Positions 18,763 to 26,244 of a stretch of DNA of 57,135 nt are shown piece after piece. Every line of letters begins with the position of its first letter. Position 1 is the stretch's first letter. This stretch comes from Oceanobacillus polygoni (GTDB lineage Bacteria; Bacillota; Bacilli; Bacillales; Amphibacillaceae), in the NCBI RefSeq assembly GCF_008304605.1, contig NZ_PIJY01000003.1, positions 1 to 57,135 on the forward strand, written 5' to 3'. Under the pieces are notes generated by a model. The model worked only from the letters and a program-made list of their open reading frames with translations, had not been told where the DNA came from and did no database searches. A program made the position numbers and the translations under genes.

Positions 18763-18794
18763 CCCTGCCAAAATTTTTTATTGGCAGGGTTTTT
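18763..18794 (-). terminator. Bidirectional terminator
   Basis: CCCTGCCAA (18763-18771) and TTGGCAGGG (18781-18789) have T runs on both strands. It ends the VOC gene on the minus strand. A weaker AATGCTG/CAGCATT hairpin lies near 18847-18866. Otherwise 18540-18928 is empty. Confidence 0.75.
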
Positions 18795-18928
18795 GGCAGA
18801 GAACTATATTATTTTTAATCAATATGTCCGTTTTAAATTAGGGTAAATGCTGTTAAATCAGCATTCCCACTTCAAATTAAGTTGTAGTTTTATTCCCATC
18901 AAATAGGATTAACAAAACCTACAAAGTG

Positions 18929-19372
18929 CTATTGTATTTCCTCAATCGGCACATTCTTTATATGTGTTGCAATCCACCAAATGTGCCCAAAGGGATCTAT
19001 TACACCTCCACGTCGATCGCCTTCAATATGATCTTCTACGGGCTCCAGTTCCTTTGCTCCTGCATCAATAGCTTGTGCAAAAAGTGCATCTGCGTCCTCA
19101 ACATAGAGAAAAATATGCATCCCAGCTCCTTTAAGAGACTGGGGGCTCTGCATAATCGGGTATGCTGGAAACTCATCAGCAATCATGATTGGTGAATCAC
19201 CGATTTTGATTTCTGCATGCTGAATTTTACCGCTGTTATCTGTAACACGCATCTGTTCAGTAGCTCCAAATGCCTTTTTATAAAATGAAATGGCAGCTGT
19301 TGCATCTTTGATAATCATGTACGGTGTCACTGTGTGGTATCCTGCTGGAATGCCTTTTGTATTCGATGTCAT
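18929..19372 (-). CDS. VOC-family protein (PhnB/glyoxalase-like)
   Basis: A 147-residue protein with two beta-alpha-beta-beta-beta repeats: TVTPYMIIKDATAAISFYKK with AEIKIGDSPIMIAD, then GAGMHIFLYVEDADALFAQA with DPFGHIWWIATH. The metal ligand set is PhnB-like and partial. ATG 19372 lies 8 bases from GGAGG. The family includes thiol transferases and epimerases; no substrate can be assigned. Confidence 0.85.
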   Translation of the reverse strand: MTSNTKGIPAGYHTVTPYMIIKDATAAISFYKKAFGATEQMRVTDNSGKIQHAEIKIGDSPIMIADEFPAYPIMQSPQSLKGAGMHIFLYVEDADALFAQAIDAGAKELEPVEDHIEGDRRGGVIDPFGHIWWIATHIKNVPIEEIQ

Positions 19373-19500
19373 GAAATATTCCTCCAATGAATTTAAATTT
19401 GGATACAATTATTCCAAAGAAACAGGTCAGATATTGGGAATGATTGCATCAAATTTATTCTAAATTACGGTGGAATGAATTGTATTGTAAAAAAATGACC

Positions 19501-20322
19501 CTATTTAAGTGGAACGTGATTTTGTTGTTTCTCTTGATTCATGTGGTAGACTGTTGGGCTAAGACCAGAAAATGCACGAAAATCGTGGATGAAATGGGCC
19601 TGATCATAATAACCGCAAGTTAACGCAAATGTTGTCCAATCAATTTGCTCTCCCTCATTAATGAGCTGAAGTACATTCTGAAAACGTTGGATGCGGTAAA
19701 ATTGTTTGGGTGTCATTCCCACTGCTTCCTTGAATACCTGAATAAAACGGCGTGAACTCAAACTAATTTGATTAGTCACATCAGCAATTTTTAACTGATA
19801 AGGGAAATCCTGAAATTTCTTTAACGCGAAGACAACTGCTGGATGAAGAGCCGAGGCTTGATTTATCATCTCCAATAAGTAATGTTCAAGAACTCTAAAT
19901 TTGGCAGCTGGCATTTCAACTTCAAGAAGCTGATCTCGCATTTCGACCGCTTTTGCCCCCCAAAGTGTTTCTAGAGATACGTGCCTATTATATAATTCAT
20001 TGGCTGATATATTAAGCAATGGAAAAGCACCACCTGGCTTAAAGTGAATCCCTATTGTGGAAGCTTGACATGCTGTGTCGATAACAGTAAAATCTGAATG
20101 CGGTCCAGAAATCACGCTCCCACGAAAACTTTTGAATCGGTCCTGATTCTTTTGATCGTATACCTTTATCAAGTCCTCTTCTAGATTGATAACTAATTCC
20201 ATAGAGCCGTCTGGAAGGACGCGTTCCATTTCATGAGGCGGCTTATAACTTTTGTAATACCAAAAAATATTTATAAAATTCGACAAGGGAGGCGGGGGGT
20301 TGTAGGTTCGAAAAACAACCAT
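19501..20322 (-). CDS. AraC-family regulator with N-terminal DUF6597-like domain
   Basis: A 273-residue regulator. The N-terminal sensor (NPPPPLSNFINIFWYYKS, ERVLPDGSMELVINLEED, GPHSDFTVIDT, GIHFKPGGAFPLL) is typical of the DUF6597 group. The C-terminal AraC double HTH spans about residues 165-260 (LSSRRFIQVFKEAVGMTPKQ, YDQAHFIHDFRAFSGLSP). It is divergent from nothing obvious and may act on its own gene or the VOC gene downstream. Confidence 0.85.
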   Translation of the reverse strand: MVVFRTYNPPPPLSNFINIFWYYKSYKPPHEMERVLPDGSMELVINLEEDLIKVYDQKNQDRFKSFRGSVISGPHSDFTVIDTACQASTIGIHFKPGGAFPLLNISANELYNRHVSLETLWGAKAVEMRDQLLEVEMPAAKFRVLEHYLLEMINQASALHPAVVFALKKFQDFPYQLKIADVTNQISLSSRRFIQVFKEAVGMTPKQFYRIQRFQNVLQLINEGEQIDWTTFALTCGYYDQAHFIHDFRAFSGLSPTVYHMNQEKQQNHVPLK

Positions 20323-20497
20323 AGCAATCACTACCTTTAATTTATTCTAAAAAAACCATTATTGTTGGCTTGGAATAAAGTTCGATCAACAATGTAATTT
20401 AAATCCTTATTTTTTAGGATATTCGGATTATTTGGTAGAAAAGGACTTATAATTAACCCTTTTCCATTTTCTTAATAAGTGTAGAAAAATCAAGTTG

Positions 20498-20519
20498 CCT
20501 GTTATGACGTGATAACAGG
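20498..20519. terminator. Bidirectional terminator below grpB
   Basis: CCTGTTAT (20498-20505) and ATAACAGG (20512-20519), with an A tract to the left and a T tract to the right, so it works on either strand. Confidence 0.75.
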
Positions 20520-20599
20520 ACTTTTTATTTTACAAACTTATCTTACTGATAAGTAATATTATTAAATACCTTCACCCTTATAAAAGGAATTTGTAAGTT

Positions 20600-21196
20600 T
20601 CAACCCTTCTTCTCATCGACCACATTTGCTCTCCCCATAATTTCCTGTACTATTGAACCTTTTGCATCCGCATAGTCTTGGACATGTTTCCATTTACGGT
20701 GAGCTAAGTTACGCTTTACGTTTGCATACTTATCTCGATCGGAATGGTTAATTCTTAGCCAATTGCGAAACCGCAACATTCGGTCGATCTCAGATGAGCC
20801 TTTACTAAATACGTGTAAATTAATATCTGTATCGGGGCCTTTAAAAAGTCGGTGTTGAAACCAATCTGGTTCTCGAATACGTAAAGTATAGCCGTCTTCC
20901 TCCAAGTCAGGAACATAAGCACTTTCGTCAGCAGAATCCTTCACAACCAATAGAATATCAATAATTGGCTTAGCACATAAACCTGGCACTGAAGTTGATC
21001 CAACGTGCTCCAATTGAAGTACTTTTTTACCAAGTATGGAATAAATTCTTTTAGCCTCTCGGTCAAATAACTTCGGCCATTTCGGATCATAGTCAAGGAG
21101 TGTAATTTGTGCATCGTGAGGTTTTAGCTCTCCAACCATTACTTCTTGCAGTTTTTCTTCATTTTTAGATTTTAAATTATCGTGCATCAAAGTCAA
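20600..21196 (-). CDS. GrpB-family protein (nucleotidyltransferase-like)
   Basis: A 198-residue member of UPF0157/GrpB: YDPKWPKLFDREAKRI, LEHVGSTSVPGLCAKPIIDI and WFQHRLFKGP are the family hallmarks, with a GS/D pair like the nucleotidyltransferase active site. TTG 21196 lies 6 bases from GGAGGGAG and is favoured over ATG 21187. The start overlaps the stop of the upstream fragment gene by four bases. The cellular role is unknown. Confidence 0.88.
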   Translation of the reverse strand: MTLMHDNLKSKNEEKLQEVMVGELKPHDAQITLLDYDPKWPKLFDREAKRIYSILGKKVLQLEHVGSTSVPGLCAKPIIDILLVVKDSADESAYVPDLEEDGYTLRIREPDWFQHRLFKGPDTDINLHVFSKGSSEIDRMLRFRNWLRINHSDRDKYANVKRNLAHRKWKHVQDYADAKGSIVQEIMGRANVVDEKKG

Positions 21197-21453
21197 TTAA
21201 ATCTCCCTCCATTTCGATTTTTAATAGCATTCAAACGTACCGCACTTTTCAACATACCACCCATGGAAATATATCTAGCCACTTCAAGATAAACAATATG
21301 ATAGATAATATTCATCCATAGTGTTCTTGTATACTTTTTATATAGCTGTAGAGCAATTCCAAAAGTAAAGAGAAGTATAAAATAATCTATAGTTATTGTA
21401 AATGGCTCATCAAAGAAATTGACGCCAATGCCACCACTGTAATCGGTAAACAA
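21193..21453 (-). pseudogene. C-terminal fragment of a membrane protein (perhaps CPBP protease)
   Basis: An 86-codon frame with two hydrophobic segments and WMNIIYHIVYLEVARYIS, reminiscent of the last helices of CPBP/Abi-type membrane proteases. The frame extends upstream without a convincing start or RBS, to the TetR stop. I read it as a truncated gene fused behind tetR, but it could be a small real membrane protein. Confidence 0.45.
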
Positions 21454-21475
21454 ATGAAGATTAAAGGTTGCAAAA

Positions 21476-22081
21476 TCAATTCAATTGACTTTCATTACAG
21501 AGTGTTTCTAAATGATAACGGATTACTTCCTTCACCTTTTCTGGAGAGTAGACATCAGGTCTTAACAGAGCATGAATGGACAATCCATCAATTAATGCCG
21601 CTAGCCTACTTTTTTCTAATTTTACATTAGTTGAATCAGATAAAATCCCTTTTAGGACTAATATCTCAATCATTGAATTTGCTAATTCATATGTACCGTT
21701 AGTCATTTCATCTTTCTTTTCTTTTAATGTATCACTTGTAAGTGACTGAAGTGCAAGAATCCACCAAACACTCGTTTCGATTTTCTTTTCTTCATCAATT
21801 GGTACAAGCTCCAATAAAACCTCTTCGACAGCCTGCAATGGATTTTCTGACCAACTTTTACTTTGAGATCGTTTTTTACCTTCTTCCAGATAGTAATCCA
21901 TGATAAATAATAACATTTCATCCTTAGTTGAAAAGTAATGTCTTAACGCTCCAGCAGACATGCCTGCTTCAATCGCAACTCTTCTTATGGAGGCTTTTTC
22001 TGTTCCCTCTTTCTTAATTATATTCCAAGCGGCTTCAGCAATTGACTTTCTCTTTTTTTCATGATTAACAATCCTTGGCAT
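21476..22081 (-). CDS. TetR/AcrR-family repressor
   Basis: A 201-residue repressor. The N-terminal HTH (SIRRVAIEAGMSAGALRHYFSTKDEML, about residues 31-57) and helical ligand domain resemble the BetI/TetR_C_6 group. ATG 22081 lies behind AAGGAAGTGA. It is divergent from a GAP-family gene across two AACACA-N-TGTGTT-type operators, so it very likely represses both. Two damaged copies lie at 14844-14984 and 17509-17703. Confidence 0.9.
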   Translation of the reverse strand: MPRIVNHEKKRKSIAEAAWNIIKKEGTEKASIRRVAIEAGMSAGALRHYFSTKDEMLLFIMDYYLEEGKKRSQSKSWSENPLQAVEEVLLELVPIDEEKKIETSVWWILALQSLTSDTLKEKKDEMTNGTYELANSMIEILVLKGILSDSTNVKLEKSRLAALIDGLSIHALLRPDVYSPEKVKEVIRYHLETLCNESQLN

Positions 22082-22101
22082 AAAAATCACTTCCTTTTAT
22101 T

Positions 22102-22137
22102 AACACAGTGTGTTATTATATTTTTAACACACTGTGC
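22102..22137. promoter_or_regulatory. Paired TetR operators
   Basis: AACACAGTGTGTT (22102-22114) is a perfect 6+1+6 palindrome. AACACACTGTGCT (22126-22138) is a near copy 24 bases further on. Both lie in the 95-bp divergent intergenic region between tetR and the GAP gene. The core matches the operator left at TetR relic A. Confidence 0.75.
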
Positions 22138-22176
22138 TATTTAAATTATAACATATAAAAAGGAGGGACTCTACAT

Positions 22177-22890
22177 TTGATTGAAAGTATTGAAGCATTG
22201 ATGCCTTCTTCATCAATAGACACATCGATAGCTTTGCTAATTATTTCTATTTGCGCATTAATTGATATATTAAGTCCTGGTGTACTTGCTGTAACAGCTT
22301 ATTTATTATTGACACAGCCTAATCAATTATCTTCTCGCTTGCTTGTTTTTTTATTTATTACGCAGTTTGGCTACTTCGTAGTGGGCTTATTCCTATACTT
22401 TGGTGGAGATTCATTATTGAAAGGAATTGGAAAATTATCTGAATTTGACTTTATCAATTGGTTTTATCTCCTTTTTGGAGCAGTTATTGTTCTAATTAGC
22501 TTCTGTAAACCAAATGATACTACAAAAAAACGTTTAATTTCATTTATACCCCAAAAAACAACGATGAAAGGGATGATCATATTAGGTATCATTGTTTTTC
22601 TAATTGAATTTGTAACTGCATTGCCTTACTTTTATTCCATTTTGTTAATGAATCACCTAACAATTGAGTCTTCCTCTTCTATCTTTATTATAATTGGCTA
22701 CAATCTTGTAATGGTGCTTCCTTCTCTTCTTTTGTTAGGGGTTAATATTATGTTTAAAGAGAGACTGCAACAATTTCTAAATAAAATTAAATCAAAATTA
22801 AATGAAGCTCCGATTTCCTCACTCTTGGTAGCGATAGGAGTAGTAGGTGCGGTTTTTTTCAATATCGGTCTTAGAGGCATATTAAATTAA
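22177..22890 (+). CDS. GAP-family (Sap-like) membrane protein
   Basis: A 237-residue protein with six hydrophobic helices and the GAP/LysE-like opening LIISICALIDILSPGVLAV. The family resembles small-molecule exporters, and Sap is required for sulfolipid addressing in mycobacteria. TTG 22177 lies 9 bases after AGGAGGG. It is controlled by the divergent TetR, so an efflux role is plausible. It forms an operon with the next small membrane gene. Confidence 0.8.
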   Translation: MIESIEALMPSSSIDTSIALLIISICALIDILSPGVLAVTAYLLLTQPNQLSSRLLVFLFITQFGYFVVGLFLYFGGDSLLKGIGKLSEFDFINWFYLLFGAVIVLISFCKPNDTTKKRLISFIPQKTTMKGMIILGIIVFLIEFVTALPYFYSILLMNHLTIESSSSIFIIIGYNLVMVLPSLLLLGVNIMFKERLQQFLNKIKSKLNEAPISSLLVAIGVVGAVFFNIGLRGILN

Positions 22891-22914
22891 AAAATTATTA
22901 ATGAGGTGTTCATC

Positions 22915-23136
22915 ATGAAAGAAATAATCAGTGGACTTGGTCTACTTTTTGTTATACAGGGAGTAGGCGGATTAATCAATCATTTGACTAATGGTGGAAA
23001 AAGTTGGTTTTTGGTAAATTATATTAATGCGTTTCAGGGATTTGAAATTGTTATGGACATTATTTTTATTATAGTTGGTGGGATCATAGGTTTAGCCTCT
23101 TGGAAAATAGACAGATCAACTAAAAGAGAAAATTAA
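22915..23136 (+). CDS. Small two-helix membrane protein
   Basis: A 73-residue protein with hydrophobic segments at about residues 4-20 and 45-64. ATG 22915 sits after GAGGTG; GTG 22906 is less likely. It is 24 bases after the GAP gene and probably a co-expressed partner. I do not recognise the family. A GGACGG/CCGTCC hairpin (23151-23173) follows with little T tract. Confidence 0.7.
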   Translation: MKEIISGLGLLFVIQGVGGLINHLTNGGKSWFLVNYINAFQGFEIVMDIIFIIVGGIIGLASWKIDRSTKREN

Positions 23137-23238
23137 ATATAGAGCAAATTGGACGGTTTATACATAGCCGTCCAGTTTGGCGGATACTCCGTTGAAATAT
23201 ATTTTTAAATATTTATAGAGAGGAACATAAGAATTATT

Positions 23239-24390
23239 ATGAATTCAAGACATATAGGGAGCTCGTCTTCCCAAAAGGAAGAACGATTATCCTTTATTGA
23301 TAACCTAAGAGGAGCTCTTACAGTTTTGGTTGTGCTACATCATTTGGTGTACTTTTCCATCTATAACGATGTATTAACACAAGGGTCTATTGGGGTTGTA
23401 ATGGGCCTTTTATTCCTTGCTTTTAATCAGACTTTCTTTATGGGGACATTTTTTCTTATTTCTGGTTACTTTGTCCCTTCATCTTTTGAAAGTAATGGGG
23501 CAACTCGGTTTATCAAAGATAGATCTGTCCGATTCCTAATCCCATTTATCTTCTATATTTTCATTCTTAGCCAAGCTCAAGCAATTGAAGCCTATATACT
23601 TAACCAAGAGCCATTTACATGGCAAACCTATTTTTCACATTTAACTTACGGGCCTATGTGGTACGTCGAGCTACTTTTCGTATTCGTTTGTTTATACGCA
23701 GTTTGGGCGAAGTTTATGAGTAAAAATAAGCTATCAGTAGTTCGTCAGAGTAAGCCACCCACCTACACAATGCTTGCCATCTTTGTCATGATATTAGCAG
23801 TATCGTATTTCATCATAAGACTGTGGGTCCCTGCTCTCGACTTGCCAGGCGGATCTCCCAAGGTTCGAGCATTCGTTGGACTATTTACAGCAAGCGGCTA
23901 TGATCTCCCACAATATGTCGGGCTATTCATTTTAGGCATCATCGCTTATCAACGCAATTGGTTTCGAAATACCCCTGATTCTATGGGGAGGGCGGGTTTT
24001 GGAATTGCAATTGGAGCATCGATTCTTCTCCTTCCCTTAGTCTTGATATTTTGGGTAGACGAATTACAGTTTTCTGGCGGCTGGAACTGGGCATCTTTGG
24101 TTTATTCTCTGTGGGAAGCTCTATTTTGTGTTGGCGTCATTCTCGGATTAATCATATTCTTTCGCAAAAGAGTTTCTCGTCAAGGAAAAAGTTGGAGCTT
24201 CTTGTCAGCCCATTCCTTCGTGATTTATATCATTCATATACCGATTATCGCTATTGTTATTGCTGGATTGAAGGTCATCCACTTTCCACCATCCTTCATG
24301 TTTCTAGCTATGATTCTGATCACGTTACCACTTTGCTTCTTGTTAAGTTATATAATTAAGCAGATTCCCTTTGTGTCAAAGATTCTTTAG
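23239..24390 (+). CDS. Acyltransferase 3 family membrane protein
   Basis: A 383-residue protein with about ten membrane helices. The opening RLSFIDNLRGALTVLVVLHH carries the family Arg-Gly and His-His signature for O-acyl transfer, followed by YGPMWYVELLF. AGAGG lies upstream of ATG 23239 at a long distance, so translation may be weak. It would acylate an extracellular sugar or lipid; the acceptor is unknown. Confidence 0.85.
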   Translation: MNSRHIGSSSSQKEERLSFIDNLRGALTVLVVLHHLVYFSIYNDVLTQGSIGVVMGLLFLAFNQTFFMGTFFLISGYFVPSSFESNGATRFIKDRSVRFLIPFIFYIFILSQAQAIEAYILNQEPFTWQTYFSHLTYGPMWYVELLFVFVCLYAVWAKFMSKNKLSVVRQSKPPTYTMLAIFVMILAVSYFIIRLWVPALDLPGGSPKVRAFVGLFTASGYDLPQYVGLFILGIIAYQRNWFRNTPDSMGRAGFGIAIGASILLLPLVLIFWVDELQFSGGWNWASLVYSLWEALFCVGVILGLIIFFRKRVSRQGKSWSFLSAHSFVIYIIHIPIIAIVIAGLKVIHFPPSFMFLAMILITLPLCFLLSYIIKQIPFVSKIL

Positions 24391-24402
24391 GGATGGTGAG
24401 TA

Positions 24403-24654
24403 TTAAAGAAGAAAAGAGGATACGACGATAATCATATCTGCCCTTATGCTTCTCAAAATAGAACTAATGAGCCTTTTCCACTTGGAATTTTTATCTGAGT
24501 GCTCAAAAGTATTAATTTTATAATAATAAGTGTTACGTGGAATACCGGAAATTTTGAGTAATGTCTTCACAGGATAATCGTGCCTTAGCTCATATATTAC
24601 TTTTACTTTTTGTTTTGTCGTAATTTGTTTTCTTTTTGAACTAAGGCTTTCCAC
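24403..24654 (-). pseudogene. IS3-family transposase fragment
   Basis: An 83-codon frame beginning KQKVKVIYELRHDYPVKTLL with SGIPRNTYYYKIN, the N-terminus of an IS150-type OrfB. The DDE core is missing and no terminal repeats are visible, so it is a dead scrap marking a past insertion at the cargo edge. Confidence 0.8.
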
Positions 24655-24856
24655 TTTTTTAAATAGAATTTTCCATTTAATAAAATGTATAAATTTTTAC
24701 TCCCACCTGGCTTATGTTCAGTTGGGCTTTTTTGTATTTAATGAATATTTTTTAAAATATTGCTCTTATTTTTGGCATTTCATAAAAAATCTTGTTGAAG
24801 GTTATGAAAGGGGAAATCATCACCCACCTTTGCAGTTGCGAAGGGAGAGGAAATGC

Positions 24857-25294
24857 ATGATAGAACCAGATCGTACCGAGTGGCAAGTTCGCTGTGCATT
24901 TAATGCTTTTTGTAAACGTGTACTGAAGAATGAAGCAATCAATATTTTCAACGAAAGACAACAACGACAAGCAAAGGAGATGACATTTTCTGATCTCACA
25001 CCACAAGAAGAAAATCAACTCTATACCTTAGATCAGCAATATGAAGGAGAAGAAGGACAAAGTTTTCAAGTGGTTGGAAAGAAAATAACTCCGAAATTAC
25101 TCGCTGAAGCGTTGCGTACTTTGCCAATAGAAAAGCGTAAGACAGTCCTACTATACTATTTTTTTGATAAATCAGATGTAGAAATAGCCGAACTACTAGA
25201 GATTCCTCGTAGTACGGTTCAGTATAGACGGACAAGCTCTTTTAAAAGGTTAAAGCGATTTTTGGAGGAACATGCAGATGACTGGGATGATTGA
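24857..25294 (+). CDS. Sigma-70-like ICE regulator (Tn916 Orf7-like)
   Basis: A 145-residue protein with region 4-type HTH at the C-terminus (ALRTLPIEKRKTVLLYYFFD, DVEIAELLEIPRSTVQYRR). It corresponds to Tn916 Orf7, an activator of excision and transfer genes. ATG 24857 lies after GGGAGAGG; the longer frame from 24722 covers untranslated leader. It overlaps Orf8, as in Tn916. It is intact only in copy A of the module. Confidence 0.87.
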   Translation: MIEPDRTEWQVRCAFNAFCKRVLKNEAINIFNERQQRQAKEMTFSDLTPQEENQLYTLDQQYEGEEGQSFQVVGKKITPKLLAEALRTLPIEKRKTVLLYYFFDKSDVEIAELLEIPRSTVQYRRTSSFKRLKRFLEEHADDWDD

Positions 25295-25532
25295 TGCTAA
25301 CACAAAAGACAACGAATGTGGCTTATTACCGTATCCAATTATTTTAGCTGCAAATAAGGGTGATCCAGAAGCGATGAATTACGTTATTTTGCATTATGGA
25401 AGCTATATGGCAAGTTTGTCTATGCGTAAACTTTATGATGAGCGTGGTAATACGTATTGGGGCATTGATGTAGACACACATGATCGTTTACGTTCGAAGC
25501 TTATGCAGGGCATTTTAGCTTTCAAGATTTGA
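25278..25532 (+). CDS. Orf8-like HTH protein, copy A
   Basis: An 84-residue protein matching Tn916 Orf8/HTH_16 (LLPYPIILAANKGDPEAMN, HYGSYMASLSMRKLYDE, RLRSKLMQGILAFKI). ATG 25278 lies 9 bases after GGAGG (25264-25268). It works with Orf7 in element regulation. It is followed directly by the structured RNA. Copy B (31519-31773) differs at about a fifth of residues, so both seem to be under selection. Confidence 0.85.
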   Translation: MTGMIDANTKDNECGLLPYPIILAANKGDPEAMNYVILHYGSYMASLSMRKLYDERGNTYWGIDVDTHDRLRSKLMQGILAFKI

Positions 25533-25562
25533 TTACATGGTTAAGTTTTCCCTTTCACATAT

Positions 25563-25870
25563 ATTGTTCTTTGACAAAGAAAGCACGGAAGATAACGCCG
25601 TGCAGTATAGACCGAAAATCAGATACGTTCTACTGATGATGAGCCACTTGATTCATACGCCATGACTTTCGATAGAAACGAGCGATTATCTATGGGTCTA
25701 ATACAATCGTGGTGGATTGCTGGCGATAACCCATCAGTATGGATAATGATACTCCTCTACCGTCATGGTTCGAACGTTCAAAGCGTCGCAAGCTATGAGT
25801 AGAGCTGGAAGGAATACTTGCAGGGGTGAAATTCCCGTGGAGCTGTACCAACAGCCGTCTGATTTTTAAT
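25563..25870 (+). ncRNA. Structured RNA, copy A
   Basis: About 300 nt without a reading frame but highly conserved with 31813-32120. Helices seen are GCACGG/CCGTGC (25583-25603), ATCAG/CTGAT near 25619-25638, CTCTAC/GTAGAG (25755-25760 with 25799-25804) and GCTGT/ACAGC (25842-25855), then GATTTTT. Two helices carry compensatory changes against copy B. I do not recognise it as a known RNA class. Confidence 0.7.
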
Positions 25871-25892
25871 TAATTATAGGGGGGCGTGTTTT

Positions 25893-26039
25893 TTGAAACA
25901 GGATTTGATTCTTTATAGTATACAAATTGCTATGTTAAAACAACTGCTAACCCGTAATTTGATTACCAAGAAAGAATATTACATGGTTAAAAATAAATTA
26001 ATGAAAGAATATGGCATTATTTCTGATATTACAGACTGA
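25893..26039 (+). CDS. SHOCT-domain peptide
   Basis: A 48-residue peptide with a short helical pair (IAMLKQLLTRNLITKKEYY). TTG 25893 lies 7 bases after AGGGGGGCG. In related ICEs such a peptide precedes a large serine recombinase (TndX type). Here no recombinase follows: 26040-26244 is non-coding, so the tail has lost its recombinase. Confidence 0.65.
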   Translation: MKQDLILYSIQIAMLKQLLTRNLITKKEYYMVKNKLMKEYGIISDITD

Positions 26040-26204
26040 ATTGTGTTTCTATTGGCGATACATTTTGTATAGGAGTTATCATATTTCCAATCATTCGATT
26101 TTTTGTTGTTAGAAGATTTAAGGATGTTCAATTTGATCTTCAATAATATAATCGGTCTAGATTCCAGAGTAATGAGGATTTTTTTAACAAAGGAATACAT
26201 GAAA

Positions 26205-26239
26205 AAACACCTCCCGAACCGAACATTCGAGAGATGTTT
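26205..26239 (-). terminator. Terminator of the Bce transporter operon
   Basis: On the minus strand AAACATCTCTCGAA pairs with TTCGGGAGGTGTTT (some G-U pairs) and runs into T residues, right after the permease stop. Confidence 0.75.
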
Positions 26240-26244
26240 CGCCC

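Larger units (their letters stand above)
24717..25868 (+). repeat. ICE tail module, copy A (leader-Orf7-Orf8-RNA)
   Basis: A leader (from TTCAGTTGGG at 24717), Orf7, Orf8 and the structured RNA. The leader, Orf8 and RNA recur at 31401-32117; copy B has lost Orf7. Similarity stops a few bases after the RNA terminator in both copies. Confidence 0.85.

Noticed and set aside
21724..21921. 65-codon minus-strand frame inside tetR
   Set aside because: Alternative frame of the intact TetR gene.
24857..25532. True housekeeping sigma factor
   Set aside because: Too short, with only a region 4-like HTH and in the Orf7 position of Tn916-type elements.
25821..25842. Phrase GGGGTGAAATTCCCGTGG looked like a piece of rRNA
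   Set aside because: Only a short resemblance; no other rRNA helix or conserved core matches, and the element context is an ICE.
25563..25870. Group II intron or retron-type RNA
   Set aside because: I see no GUGYG start, no domain V hairpin and no reverse transcriptase nearby.
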